Assembly: GCF_003610235.1 (NCBI RefSeq)
Contig: NZ_RAPR01000001.1
Coordinates: 2,914,001-2,978,000 of the forward strand
Reading direction: 5' to 3'
Length of the DNA: 64,000 bases
From: Catellatospora citrea
GTDB lineage: Bacteria; Actinomycetota; Actinomycetes; Mycobacteriales; Micromonosporaceae
Below, piece by piece: positions 8,098 to 16,991 of this stretch. Every line of letters starts with the position of its first letter. Positions within the stretch are counted from its first letter, which is position 1. The notes below the pieces were generated by a model that saw only the letters and a program-made list of their open reading frames with translations, ran no database searches and had not been told where the DNA came from. Made by a program: the position numbers and the translations under genes.

Positions 8098-9488
8098 CGG
8101 GCCACCGTACCTGTCGCCACCTGCACGGATGCCAGGCGCTCCGGGGTCAGGTCGTAGCGGCGCAGCAGCAGCGTCACCGGGCCGACCAGCAGCGCGGGCA
8201 CGAGGCTGAAGCCGAGCAGCACGCCGAGCTTCGCCCCGTCGGACTGGGCCGCCGCGCCGCTCGCCGAGGAGGCGTAACCCGACAGCTGGAGGACCAGCGC
8301 GTACAGGCCGGGACCGAGCGCGAGGCCGAACGTCTCCCCCGCCGTCCACAGGCCGGTGAACACGCCCGCCTGACGGCGGCCGGTGCGCGCGGCGTCGTAC
8401 GCCACGCAGTCGGGCAGCATCGCCATCGCGAACACCTGCTGGCCCGCGTAACCGACCCCGATCAGACCCGTGACGGCGTACGCCACCACCGGCGGCACCG
8501 AACCCGCCACGATCAGCGCCAGCGCGCCACCGGACAGCAGCACCGAGGCCGCCACCAGCGCCTTCGTCTTGCCGACCCGCGCGCCGACCCGGCTCCACAG
8601 CGGCATGACCAGCAGCGCCGGGCCGACGAAGCAGGCGAACAGCAGCGTCGGGCCGTCCTCGGGGCGCTGGAGCACGTGGTCGGCGACGTACTTGACCCCG
8701 GCCAGCATGGTCGCGACCCCGATCGACTGCACCACGAACACGGTCAGCAGCACGGTGAACGGCCTGTTCCGGCGTACGACGGCGAGCTGCGCGCGCAGCG
8801 TCGGCTCGCTCTCGGTGACCCGGCCGACCGGCGCGCGCCGGGTGCCGAAGAACGAACCGAGCGCGCCGACCACGATCAGCGCGGCGACGAACACGCCCAT
8901 CCAGCGGTGTCCGGGCACGCCCCCGCCCCCGGCCTGCACCACGATCGGGGCGACCGCGCCGGAGACCAGGATCGCCACCGCGAGCACGGCGACGCGCCAC
9001 GTCATCAGGCGGGTGCGCTCGCTGTAGTCGTCGGTCATCTCGGCGGGCATCGCCACGTACGGCACCTGGAAGAAGGCGTACGCGGTGGCGGTGAGCAGGA
9101 ACGCGACCGCGACGTAGAGCGCCGCCCCCGAGCCCGCCCCGAACGGCCCGGCGAACATCAAGGCGAACAGCACCGCCACGGCGAGCCCGCCGAACAGCAG
9201 GTACGGCCGCCGGGCGCCCCAGCGGGACACCGTGCGGTCGGAGATGCGCCCCGCGACCGGGTTGATCAGCACGTCCCAGGCCTTCGGCACCAGCACCAGC
9301 AGGCCGGCCAGGCCCGCGGCGACGCCGAGGTTGTCGGTCAGGTACGGCAGCAGCAGCAGGCCGGGCACGGTGCCGAAGGCTCCGGTGGCCAGCGAGCCCA
9401 GCGCGTACCCGGCACGTACCCCGCCGGTGAGCGGTTGGTCCTGGCCGAGGGCGGTGACCTCGGCGGATGTGGGGGGCGACACGGTCAT
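8094..9488 (-). CDS. MFS transporter, GPH-like (MFS_2) family
   Basis: A 464-residue carrier with about 12 hydrophobic segments. The N-terminal half has PLTGGVRAGYALGSLATG and, after helix 2, AWDVLINPVAGRISDRT with the D-x-x-x-N-P-x-x-G-x-x-S-D-R-T motif of the glycoside-pentoside-hexuronide group, followed by GARRPYLLFGG. A matching loop in the second half reads GTRRAPVGRV. Start chosen at the ATG at 9488 (MTVSPPTSAEV); the longer frame to 9569 adds 27 residues with no family similarity. It is translationally coupled to the PLP enzyme downstream and divergent from ribA. Sugar or amino-compound transport cannot be distinguished here. Confidence 0.85.
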   Translation of the reverse strand: MTVSPPTSAEVTALGQDQPLTGGVRAGYALGSLATGAFGTVPGLLLLPYLTDNLGVAAGLAGLLVLVPKAWDVLINPVAGRISDRTVSRWGARRPYLLFGGLAVAVLFALMFAGPFGAGSGAALYVAVAFLLTATAYAFFQVPYVAMPAEMTDDYSERTRLMTWRVAVLAVAILVSGAVAPIVVQAGGGGVPGHRWMGVFVAALIVVGALGSFFGTRRAPVGRVTESEPTLRAQLAVVRRNRPFTVLLTVFVVQSIGVATMLAGVKYVADHVLQRPEDGPTLLFACFVGPALLVMPLWSRVGARVGKTKALVAASVLLSGGALALIVAGSVPPVVAYAVTGLIGVGYAGQQVFAMAMLPDCVAYDAARTGRRQAGVFTGLWTAGETFGLALGPGLYALVLQLSGYASSASGAAAQSDGAKLGVLLGFSLVPALLVGPVTLLLRRYDLTPERLASVQVATGTVAR

Positions 9489-9629
9489 GGCTGCGGATGC
9501 TACGCGGCGTGTGGCGCAGCGCACAGAGGGAGGTGAGGGAATTTCACACAGTTCTTGAGCCTTCAACAATCAAGTAGCAACGTGCGCGTCACCTGGACGG
9601 AGCACGTGCCGACGACGAGATGGTGGGCC

Positions 9630-10250
9630 ATGACCGAGCAGCTGGGTGTACGCACGAGGGTGACCGTTCCGCTGCGCTTCCCCGACGGGTACGCCACCAC
9701 CGCCGAGGTCTTCACCTTCACCGGCCTGTCCGACGGCCTGGAGCACCTCGCGCTCGGCCTCGGTGACTTCGCGAACGCGGCGACGCCGCTGGTCCGGGCG
9801 CACTCGGAGTGCATGACCGGCGACGTCTTCGGCTCCGCCCGCTGCGACTGCGGCCCGCAGCTGCGCGAGGCTGTGCAGCGCATCACCGAGCGCGGCGGCT
9901 ACCTGCTCTACCTGCGCCAGGAGGGGCGGGGCATCGGCCTGTACGCCAAGCTCGACGCGTACGCCCTGCAGGACACGGGCCTGGACACCTACGCCGCGAA
10001 CCGGGCGCTCGGGTTCGGCGACGACGAGCGGGACTACACCGCCGCCGCGCAGATGCTGGCCGCGCTCGGCGTGCCCAGCATCGACCTGCTCACCAACAAC
10101 CCGGACAAGCCCAGCCAGCTGCGCGACCACGGCGTCGAGGTGGCGCACGTCGTCCCCACCGCCGTGCACGCCAAGCCGGACAACCTCCGCTACCTGCGCG
10201 CCAAGATCACCCATACGAACCACACGATCGCCCTGCCCGCGGCCGCCTGA
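9630..10250 (+). CDS. ribA: GTP cyclohydrolase II
   Basis: A 206-residue enzyme that opens the GTP imidazole ring to give the first riboflavin precursor (2,5-diamino-6-ribosylamino-4-pyrimidinone 5'-phosphate). Visible hallmarks are the zinc site Cys in SARCDCGPQLREA, the catalytic block YLRQEGRGIGLYAKLDAYALQD, the substrate-binding DTYAANRALGFGDDERDY, and LLTNNPDK. It is single-domain, without the DHBP synthase half found in bifunctional RibBA. The ATG at 9630 gives the normal family start; an in-frame GTG at 9582 is possible but weaker. No other riboflavin gene lies in the window, so this may be a second copy or serve a specialised pathway. Confidence 0.92.
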   Translation: MTEQLGVRTRVTVPLRFPDGYATTAEVFTFTGLSDGLEHLALGLGDFANAATPLVRAHSECMTGDVFGSARCDCGPQLREAVQRITERGGYLLYLRQEGRGIGLYAKLDAYALQDTGLDTYAANRALGFGDDERDYTAAAQMLAALGVPSIDLLTNNPDKPSQLRDHGVEVAHVVPTAVHAKPDNLRYLRAKITHTNHTIALPAAA

Positions 10251-10275
10251 CCGATCCCTCCCGCGCCGCGGTGGC

Positions 10276-10350
10276 GGGCGATGATCCCTGTTTCGTGTCC
10301 GAAACTGCGGTTTGACCCGAGGTTCTGACACGAAGCAGCGATCACCGCCC
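10276..10350. repeat. Intergenic palindromic element, family A copy 2
   Basis: The 25-base arms 10276-10300 and 10326-10350 match at 21 positions when one is inverted. They begin GGGCGATGATC and end GATCACCGCCC. The right half (TTCTGACACGAAGCAGCG) is nearly the same as in the element at 6559-6623. It lies between the convergent ribA and mannanase genes, directly before the mannanase stop codon. Confidence 0.75.
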
Positions 10351-10356
10351 TTCCCT

Positions 10357-12339
10357 TCACTCGGCGCGGAGGTGGTCGAGGTCGAAGGAGCCGGGGCTTA
10401 GCCAGAGGTAGACGGCGTGGACCTCGTTGCGGGAGGACGGGTCGCAGGAGAGGCCGGTGTTGAGGTCGACCTCGACCGTGGCCAGGGCGGTGTCCTGGTT
10501 GACCCAGTTGAAGGGGCCCTGGCACCAGGTCCAGGACGGGCCGGTCTGCAGGACGATGCTGGTCGAGGTGCCGGCCGCGGCGGTGCGCAGGTCGAACTTG
10601 ACGGACGACTTGCCGGACAGGTCCACGGGTGCGGGGAAGCTGACCCCGAACCAGCCGCCGTCGGCGGCGTCGGCGTGCAGGCCTGACGTGCCGTCGGTGG
10701 CGAACGTCGTCTGCGCGCTGAGGGTGCCCGCGTTGGTCTGCCAGTTGCCGGGGGCCCAGCCTTCGACGCCGGTCTCCCAGGAGGCGAGCGGGATGGCTGC
10801 GGTCGGGTCGGGCAGCACGGTCACGGTCGCGGTGGCCACGTTGGACAGCCGGGCCGCCGTGTCACGGATCGTGTAGTCCACCGCCGCCTTGCCGGTGAAG
10901 CCCTCGTTCGGGGTGAACGTGAGCTGCCCGGAGGCGGCCAGCGTGAAGGCGCCGCCGGGCACGGTCGCGCTGGTCTGCCGCCCGTCCGCCGCCGGGTCCA
11001 GGTCGATCTTGTCGACCCGGACGTGCGTCTGGTACGCGATGTCGTTGGCCGCGGGGCTGAGTGTGGCCGTCGTGCCGAACGGCACCACCACGTTGTCGTG
11101 GTCGGCGACGGGCGGGAACGTGCGCCGCCCGCTGCCGATGATGGTCCCGGCGTTGGTGATGGTCCGGCAGACCGTGCCGGGGCAGGCCACGGTGAAGCCG
11201 TCGTAGTCGGGGTACATGGTGCCGTCGTCCTGGACGCCGTTGAGCATCCAGTAGAGGAAGCCGTCGCCCCCGTCACTCGCGGCGGCTTCGGTCCACTGCT
11301 GGTAGACGGGGTTGCGGGTGGCCTTGTCGCGCCAGCCGAACTCGCCCAGCATGGACGGTTTGGTGACCCGCTTGGCGTCGCGGTTGTGCCGCTTGATCCA
11401 GTCGGCGCCCCACTGGGCGGTCTTGTCGCCCCAGCCGTCCGGGTAGAGGTGGAACGAGACCACGTCCACCGCGGGCAGCCTGCCCAGCGCCACCGAGTCG
11501 ACGCCCTCGCCGCAGTTGGTGGTCCAGTCCGCCGAGGCCGGGTCGTCGCAGTAGAAGCCCTCGTCACCGACGCCGACCAGGTGCTTGCTGTCGACGCTCT
11601 TGACGTGGCGGGTCATCTCGTCGGCCCAGGCGGTGAGCGTGGCCGGGGTGCACGACGCCGACGGCGGGTACAGGCCGGAGCCCTTGCAGCGCGGCTCGTT
11701 GCCCAGCTCCCACATCATCACCGCGGGGTCGTCCTTGTACGCCAGGCCGGTCAGCGGGTTCACCCGGTTCAGCAGGTGGCTGATCCAGTCCTTGTACCAG
11801 CCCTTGATGACCGGGTCGGTGAAGAAGTCGTCGTGGTTGTCGGCTCCGGCCCAGCGCACGTACTGGTCGATGCCGCCGAAGTCGGACCAGTTGTTGGTGA
11901 ACGGGATGACCAGCTTGATCCCGGTCTGCCCGGCCTTCCACAGCACGTAGTCCAGCCGCTGCAGGCCGTCCGGCCCGTCGTGGTACGCGGGCCGCGTGCC
12001 GTCCCAGTACTGCAGGTAGACGCCGTTCTTCTTGCCCGACACCGAGCCGGTGTCGTCCTGGTTGCCGATGTCGAGCCAGCCCCAGCTGCGCAGCACGGTC
12101 AGGTCGGCGCCCTTGGCGCGGGCGAACACATCGTCGACCATCAGCTGCGACGAGTAGATCAGGTAGTAGTTGTTCGTCCCGGCGAACCGGAACGGCTTGC
12201 CGTTCAGTTTCAGGTCACTGCCGTGGCGGGTCACGAACCCCGCGTCGTGGTGGCCACCGGCCGCGGCGGCGGTGCCGCTGCCGGTGCCGAGCAGCAGGAT
12301 CAGCGCCCCGGCGGCGACCGCCAGGATCCGTCTGTTCAT
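10357..12339 (-). CDS. Secreted endo-1,4-beta-mannosidase, GH5, with Ig-like and C-terminal accessory domains
   Basis: A 660-residue exported enzyme with a signal peptide (MNRRILAVAAGALILLLG ... AAAAGG, about 1-27). The GH5 barrel (about 35-395) has the acid/base E215 in WELGNEPR and the nucleophile E333 in LGEFGW, plus family words NGKPFRFAGTNNYYL and LTVLRSWGW typical of beta-mannanases (GH5_7). A cadherin/Ig-like domain follows (about 415-500, starting PPVADHDNVVVPFG). A beta-rich C-terminal domain (about 510-660, WETGVEGWAPGNWQTNAG) resembles a mannan-binding module. AAGGAG sits eight bases before the ATG. It should cut mannan outside the cell, feeding the transporter upstream. Confidence 0.88.
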   Translation of the reverse strand: MNRRILAVAAGALILLLGTGSGTAAAAGGHHDAGFVTRHGSDLKLNGKPFRFAGTNNYYLIYSSQLMVDDVFARAKGADLTVLRSWGWLDIGNQDDTGSVSGKKNGVYLQYWDGTRPAYHDGPDGLQRLDYVLWKAGQTGIKLVIPFTNNWSDFGGIDQYVRWAGADNHDDFFTDPVIKGWYKDWISHLLNRVNPLTGLAYKDDPAVMMWELGNEPRCKGSGLYPPSASCTPATLTAWADEMTRHVKSVDSKHLVGVGDEGFYCDDPASADWTTNCGEGVDSVALGRLPAVDVVSFHLYPDGWGDKTAQWGADWIKRHNRDAKRVTKPSMLGEFGWRDKATRNPVYQQWTEAAASDGGDGFLYWMLNGVQDDGTMYPDYDGFTVACPGTVCRTITNAGTIIGSGRRTFPPVADHDNVVVPFGTTATLSPAANDIAYQTHVRVDKIDLDPAADGRQTSATVPGGAFTLAASGQLTFTPNEGFTGKAAVDYTIRDTAARLSNVATATVTVLPDPTAAIPLASWETGVEGWAPGNWQTNAGTLSAQTTFATDGTSGLHADAADGGWFGVSFPAPVDLSGKSSVKFDLRTAAAGTSTSIVLQTGPSWTWCQGPFNWVNQDTALATVEVDLNTGLSCDPSSRNEVHAVYLWLSPGSFDLDHLRAE

Positions 12340-12470
12340 GTGCGTGCTCCTTTCGCCGCCTGCCCGTGCGGCCCGCCCGGACGCCGTCGGCGGTGCGACT
12401 GGACGGCGTCCGGGCAGACCGCGACGGCCGGTCGGCATCCGTGGAAGGAATGGGCCTTGCCGGAAGTCCG

Positions 12471-12522
12471 GAGATCTTGACGGTCGGTGGCACTGGGGGC
12501 GACCAACGATCGTCAATATCTC
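12471..12522 (-). promoter_or_regulatory. Inverted repeat between beta-mannosidase and mannanase genes
   Basis: The 20-base arms 12471-12490 and 12503-12522 match at 17 positions around a 12-base centre. They contain TTGACGGTCGGTGG and CCAACGATCGTCAA. The repeat is eleven bases beyond the beta-mannosidase stop and 130 bases before the mannanase start. It could be an attenuating terminator or a regulator site for separate control of the secreted enzyme. Confidence 0.5.
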
Positions 12523-12533
12523 CGCTGGTGGTG

Positions 12534-14981
12534 TCAGGCGGTGATGTCGTTGACGCAGCGGAGCACGGGCTGGGCGGCCAGGGCGGCGGCGTCGAGGCGG
12601 GCGGCGGAGTGGACGGTGAAGGTGACCGACTCGCCGGGAAGCAGCGTGACCAGGGCCTGGTCGACGGTGGCGGCCGGGTCGAGGCGGTCGGGGAACAGGG
12701 ACAGGTCGCGCAGGATGGTCCCGGCGGTGACGGTGACGTCGTAGCCGCCGGTGGTGGGCTCGACGACCACGTCGTACCGGGCGGCCGGGTAGTCGATCTC
12801 GCGGTCCTCGGCGTGGAACCACCAGGCCTGCTGCTCTCCGGCGACGGCCCGGAGCAGTTCGGACCGGGGCTCCTCGGGCAGCGCGACGCCGTCCGGGATC
12901 GGCGTCACGGCCACCGAGCGCGGCGCGACGTCGAGGGCGAGGGTTACCGCGGCCAGGGCCTTGCCGCTGAGATCGTGACTGGTCACGGTCGCCTCGGCCG
13001 TCCACGGCCGGTCGGTGTCGTTGGACGCGACCAGGGCCAGGCCGCCCTCGCGAGGCTGGATCGTGAGCAGCCGGTCGGCGTACGCGGCGCGCAGCGCGTG
13101 CCACAGCGGCTTGCGCCGCCCGTCGCCGTCGATCGCCGCCCAGGACGTCACCGGCCAGCAGTCGTTGAGCTGCCAGACGATCGCGCCCATGCAGACGGGC
13201 TGGTGGGACCGGAAGTGCTCGACGGCCAGCTGGATCGCGCGGGCCTGGTTGACCTGCGTGAGGTAGTGCCAGTCGTCGAAGTCGCGCGGTGCGGGCAGGT
13301 GCGCGTCCAGCCCGCGCCGCAGCTTCAGGTCGCCGTCGGCGGCCTTCTGGTGGTGGCGCATGCCGGGTGAGTCGCTGGCCAGCGGCTCGTCGTGCAGCGC
13401 CCGGCGCAGTGTCGCGTACGCCGGCGGGGCCTGGAAGCCGAACTCGGCGCAGAACCGGGGGATGTAGTCCCGGTAGTGCGTGTAGTCGATCTGGTTCCAC
13501 ACGTCCCAGATGTGCATGGTGCCGTGCGCCGGGTCGTTCGGGTGGATGTCCGGCGTGCCCGACCAGGGGCTGCCCGGCCAGTACGGGCGGGTCGGGTCCA
13601 GCTCGGCCACGATCGACGGCAGCAGCTCGTGGTAGAAGCCCGCGCCCCAGCTGCGCCCGTGCAGCTGCTCCGGCCAGCCCCAGTCGGCGAAGCCCCAGAT
13701 GTTCTCGTTGTTGCCGGTCCAGGTCACCAGGCTGGGGTGGGACGCCAGGCGCACCACGTGCTCACGGGCCTCGGCAGCGACCTCGGCCGCGAACGGCTCC
13801 TCCTCCGGGTAGGCCGCGCAGGCGAACAGGAAGTCCTGCCCCACCATCAGGCCCAGCTCGTCGGCGAGCTCGTAGAAGTCCTCCGACTCGTACCGGCCGC
13901 CGCCCCATACCCGCAGGTAGTTGATGTTCGCAGCGCAGGCCTGGCGGAAGCGCTCGGCCAGCCGCTCGCGGGTGATCCGGGTGACGAACGCGTCGTCGGG
14001 GATCCAGTTGACCCCCTTCACGAACACCGGCACGTCGTTGACCACCACCGTGTACGGCGTGCCGTGCTCGTCCGGGGTCGTGTCGACCCGCACCGTGCGG
14101 AAACCGACGCGCCGCTCCCACCGGTCCAGCTCGCGCCCGCCCTCGGTGGCCAGCACCACACGCAGCGGGTAGAGCGGCTGCTCGCCGTAGCCGCGCGGCC
14201 ACCACCGCGCCACGTCCGGCACGCTCAGCCGCAGCGTCGCGCCGATGCTGCCGGCACCGATCGAGGCCACCCCGACCACGCCGCCGACCTCGACGGTGAC
14301 GTGCAGCGACTCGGTGGACGCCCGCTCGACCTCGACGTGCACGTCCACCACACCTGTCGTGCCGTCCACGGTGATCTGCGGGCGCACCTGCGCCAGTCGC
14401 GCCGTCGACCAGCTGTGCAGGCCGATCGGCTGCCAGATGCCGGCGGTGACCACGGTCGGGCCCCAGTCCCAGCCGAAGTTGCAGGCCATCTTGCGGATCA
14501 GGTTGTACGGCTCGTCGTAGGCCCCCGGCCGGGAGCCGACCTGCCGCGCCATGGCCGCCGTGTAGTCGTACGGCGAGTCGAAGGTGATGCGCAGGTCGTT
14601 GCGGCCGGGGGTGAGCGCCGAGCGCAGGTCGAAGCGGTAGCCGCGGTGCATGTTCGCGGTGCGCCCGACCTCGGTGCCGTTGAGCGAGATCGTCGCGACG
14701 GTGTCCAGGCCCGCGCACACGAGGTCGATCCGGTCGTCGACCGGCCCGGACCACTGGAAGCTGGTCTCGTACGTCCACTGGGTGCGCCCGATCCAGGTCA
14801 GCTCGGTCTCGTTCGCGTCCAGGAACGGATCGGGAATGAGACCTGCCGCCAGCAGGTCGGTGTGCACGCACCCGGGCACGGCCGCCGGCACCCGGCTGAC
14901 CGGCACCGGCGTATTGCGCGCCGACACCTGCCAGCCGTGGTGGAGCTGGACCATGCTTCGGGACCGAGACGCCATCATCAC
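12534..14981 (-). CDS. Beta-mannosidase, glycoside hydrolase family 2
   Basis: An 815-residue cytoplasmic enzyme that removes terminal mannose from manno-oligosaccharides. The order is a sugar-binding jelly roll (about 10-180, LHHGWQVSA...VPGCVHTDLLAAGLIPDPFLDANE), an Ig-like domain (about 185-290), a TIM barrel (about 300-620) and a C-terminal Ig-like part. The acid/base is E426 in WTGNNENIWG and the nucleophile E513 in FCAEFGFQ; YLRVWGGGRYE is the family barrel strand. No signal peptide. The GTG at 14981 overlaps the upstream permease stop; the ATG at 14978 or 14954 could also be used. It works on oligomers brought in by the adjacent ABC transporter. Confidence 0.9.
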   Translation of the reverse strand: MMMASRSRSMVQLHHGWQVSARNTPVPVSRVPAAVPGCVHTDLLAAGLIPDPFLDANETELTWIGRTQWTYETSFQWSGPVDDRIDLVCAGLDTVATISLNGTEVGRTANMHRGYRFDLRSALTPGRNDLRITFDSPYDYTAAMARQVGSRPGAYDEPYNLIRKMACNFGWDWGPTVVTAGIWQPIGLHSWSTARLAQVRPQITVDGTTGVVDVHVEVERASTESLHVTVEVGGVVGVASIGAGSIGATLRLSVPDVARWWPRGYGEQPLYPLRVVLATEGGRELDRWERRVGFRTVRVDTTPDEHGTPYTVVVNDVPVFVKGVNWIPDDAFVTRITRERLAERFRQACAANINYLRVWGGGRYESEDFYELADELGLMVGQDFLFACAAYPEEEPFAAEVAAEAREHVVRLASHPSLVTWTGNNENIWGFADWGWPEQLHGRSWGAGFYHELLPSIVAELDPTRPYWPGSPWSGTPDIHPNDPAHGTMHIWDVWNQIDYTHYRDYIPRFCAEFGFQAPPAYATLRRALHDEPLASDSPGMRHHQKAADGDLKLRRGLDAHLPAPRDFDDWHYLTQVNQARAIQLAVEHFRSHQPVCMGAIVWQLNDCWPVTSWAAIDGDGRRKPLWHALRAAYADRLLTIQPREGGLALVASNDTDRPWTAEATVTSHDLSGKALAAVTLALDVAPRSVAVTPIPDGVALPEEPRSELLRAVAGEQQAWWFHAEDREIDYPAARYDVVVEPTTGGYDVTVTAGTILRDLSLFPDRLDPAATVDQALVTLLPGESVTFTVHSAARLDAAALAAQPVLRCVNDITA

Positions 14982-15922
14982 GATTTGACCGCACCCTCCA
15001 TGATGCCGCGGACGATCTGCCTGCCCCCGACGAACAACAAGATGATCAGTGGCACGGTAGCCACGAACGCGCCGGCGAGCACCCGCCGGTACAGCACATA
15101 ATTACCGCTGGCCAGGTCGAACAGCGCGACCATCGAGGTCGGGTAGTCCGTGCCGCCCAGCGTGATCAGCGGCCACTGGAAGTCGTTCCAGCTGCCGACG
15201 AAGGTGAGCAGACCCAGTACGGCCAGCGCGGGCCGGATCGCGGGCAGCACGATGCTCCAGTAGATGCGCATGGTCGTCGCGCCGTCGACGCGTCCCGACT
15301 CGATCAGCTCGTCGGGCACCGCGCCCAGGATGAACTGCCGCATGTAGAACACGCCGAACGCGCTGACCAGGCCGGGCACGATGACCGCGAGCAGGCTGCC
15401 GTTCCAGCCGCCCTCGCCGGGCAGGTAGCCCATCAGGATGTAGAGCGCGACGATGCCGAGCTGGTTGGGCACGGTGAGGGTCAGCACGACCATCACCATC
15501 AGGATCCGGCTGCCCCGGAACCGCAGTTTGGCGAACGCGAACCCGGCCACCGAGCAGAAGAACAGCACCGACACGGTGACCACGGTGGACACGATGAGGC
15601 TGTTCACCAGCGACTCGGCGAAGTACACGTCCTGCAGCGAGAAGACCTCGTCGAGGTTCTTCATGAACTCGCCGCCCGGCAGGAACTTCGGCGGGATCTC
15701 GGCCAGGGCCGCGTCGGTGCTCGTCGCGATGACGAACATCCAGTAGATCGGGTAGATCGACAGCAGGAAGGTGAGCCCGAGCAGGAGGTACGTCCACTTG
15801 CCGGCCGGGGTGTCCTGGGGCGCGCGCCCCGACAGGGACGGCTTGGCCTTGCGGCGCGGCGCGGCCTGGCCCGGGTCCGCGCCGGGCGGGGTCGCGACGC
15901 GGGTGTCGGTGGTGGTGCTCAC
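14978..15922 (-). CDS. Carbohydrate ABC transporter permease (MalG type)
   Basis: A 314-residue membrane subunit. A basic, proline-rich cytoplasmic start (about 1-40) leads to six membrane segments, beginning KWTYLLLGLTFLLSIYPIYWMFVIATST. The EAA loop that contacts the ATPase reads ELIESGRVDGATTMRIYWSIVLPAIRPAL (E-S-x-R-x-D-G-A ... I-x-x-P). The GTG start at 15922 overlaps the stop of the MalF-type gene and has a strong GGAGGAGGAAAG before it. The system lacks its own ATPase gene, as is usual for CUT1 transporters in actinomycetes, which share an MsiK-type ATPase encoded elsewhere. Confidence 0.9.
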   Translation of the reverse strand: MSTTTDTRVATPPGADPGQAAPRRKAKPSLSGRAPQDTPAGKWTYLLLGLTFLLSIYPIYWMFVIATSTDAALAEIPPKFLPGGEFMKNLDEVFSLQDVYFAESLVNSLIVSTVVTVSVLFFCSVAGFAFAKLRFRGSRILMVMVVLTLTVPNQLGIVALYILMGYLPGEGGWNGSLLAVIVPGLVSAFGVFYMRQFILGAVPDELIESGRVDGATTMRIYWSIVLPAIRPALAVLGLLTFVGSWNDFQWPLITLGGTDYPTSMVALFDLASGNYVLYRRVLAGAFVATVPLIILLFVGGRQIVRGIMEGAVKS

Positions 15923-16839
15923 CGCTTTCCTCCTCCGAGCCGGTTGGTCAGCACGGTGTTGACGACCGCGACGACCACGATGATCAGGAACAGGGCCCAG
16001 GACATCGCCGCGGCGTAGCCCAGGTTGAGGTTCTTCCAGCCGACCTTGTAGATGAGCTGGGCGATGGTCTGCCACTCGCCGTTGGAGCCGCCGCTGGCCG
16101 ACGCCGGGTTCGAGTCGAGCAGCATCGGCTCGGTGAACAGCTGCAGGCCGCCGATGGTGGACAGCACCACGGTGAAGATCACGACGGGCAGGATCATCGG
16201 CACGGTGATCCGCCACAGCTGCTTCCAGGCGGTCGCGCCGTCCAGCGCCGACGCCTCGTAGATGTCGCGCGGGATGGTCTGCATCGCCGACAGGTAGAGC
16301 AGCGCGTTGTAGCCGATCCACTTCCAGTTGACCATCGTGGCGATGGCCACCCAGGACTGCAGCTTGCCCGCGCGCCAGTCGATCGCGTCCACCCCGACGA
16401 CGGACAGCACCCAGTTGGCCACGCCGGTGTCCCGCCCGAACACCACCAGGAAGACCAGCGTGGACGCGGTCAGCGGGGTGATGTACGGCAGCAGCATGCT
16501 GACCCGGAACCAGGTCTGCCCGCGCAGCCTGCGGTTGAGCAGGAACGCCACGCACAGGGCGAGCAGCAGCTGCGGCACCGTCGACAGCAGGAAGATGCCG
16601 AAGGTGTTGTAGAGCGCGTTCCCGAAGTCCTCGTCGGTCAGCAGGCGCTCGAAGTTGGCCAGGCCCGCCCACCCGTCCTGGGCCGGATCGTCCAGCCGCC
16701 AGGTGCGCAGGGCCACCACGCCATTGAAGATCAACGGGAACAGCCCGAAGATCGCGAAGAGGATGAAGAACGGTGCGATCAGGACGTAAGGCATGTGCTT
16801 CACGTCGAATCGGTGCAGCCGGTGCGACAGCCCGCGCAC
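15919..16839 (-). CDS. Carbohydrate ABC transporter permease (MalF type)
   Basis: A 306-residue membrane subunit with six predicted helices. It starts with a short basic tail followed by MPYVLIAPFFILFAIFGLFPLIF, and has the EAA loop YEASALDGATAWKQLWRITVPMILP (E-A-x-x-x-D-G-A ... I-x-x-P). GTG start with GGAGGTAA at ideal distance. It pairs with the MalG-type permease to which it is translationally coupled. Together with the receptor at 16992-18272 it should import mannan oligosaccharides, judging from the enzymes encoded next to it. Confidence 0.9.
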   Translation of the reverse strand: MRGLSHRLHRFDVKHMPYVLIAPFFILFAIFGLFPLIFNGVVALRTWRLDDPAQDGWAGLANFERLLTDEDFGNALYNTFGIFLLSTVPQLLLALCVAFLLNRRLRGQTWFRVSMLLPYITPLTASTLVFLVVFGRDTGVANWVLSVVGVDAIDWRAGKLQSWVAIATMVNWKWIGYNALLYLSAMQTIPRDIYEASALDGATAWKQLWRITVPMILPVVIFTVVLSTIGGLQLFTEPMLLDSNPASASGGSNGEWQTIAQLIYKVGWKNLNLGYAAAMSWALFLIIVVVAVVNTVLTNRLGGGKR

Positions 16840-16922
16840 GATTACCTCCGTTTACCGAGGATGGTCGATATGATGCGGAACGTGGCGAGCGCCATGGCGG
16901 GCCACGTCCCGTCGCGGCGGGC

Positions 16923-16959
16923 GAAGGGGTGGACGCCGTAGGGAGACGCCCACCCCTTC
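16923..16959 (-). terminator. Attenuator-like hairpin between receptor and permease genes
   Basis: On the minus-strand transcript GAAGGGGUGGGCG pairs with CGUCCACCCCUUC (arms 16947-16959 and 16923-16935), 13 pairs with one G-U. It is placed 33 bases after the receptor stop and 84 before the permease start. Such a hairpin would leave more receptor mRNA than permease mRNA, a common arrangement in sugar ABC operons. Confidence 0.6.
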
Positions 16960-16991
16960 TGATCCCCACTGCAACGCGACAGGTCAGACCG

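Noticed and set aside
12340..13500. An upstream extension that would join the mannanase gene to sequence of the beta-mannosidase region in one very long frame
   Set aside because: The extension has no signal or domain and overlaps the GH2 gene in another frame. The mannanase has its own AAGGAG site and signal peptide at 12339.
16840..16969. A reading in which the MalG-type permease frame continues back through the MalF-type gene
   Set aside because: The added part has no membrane pattern. The GTG at 15922 has a strong ribosome site and overlaps the MalF stop.
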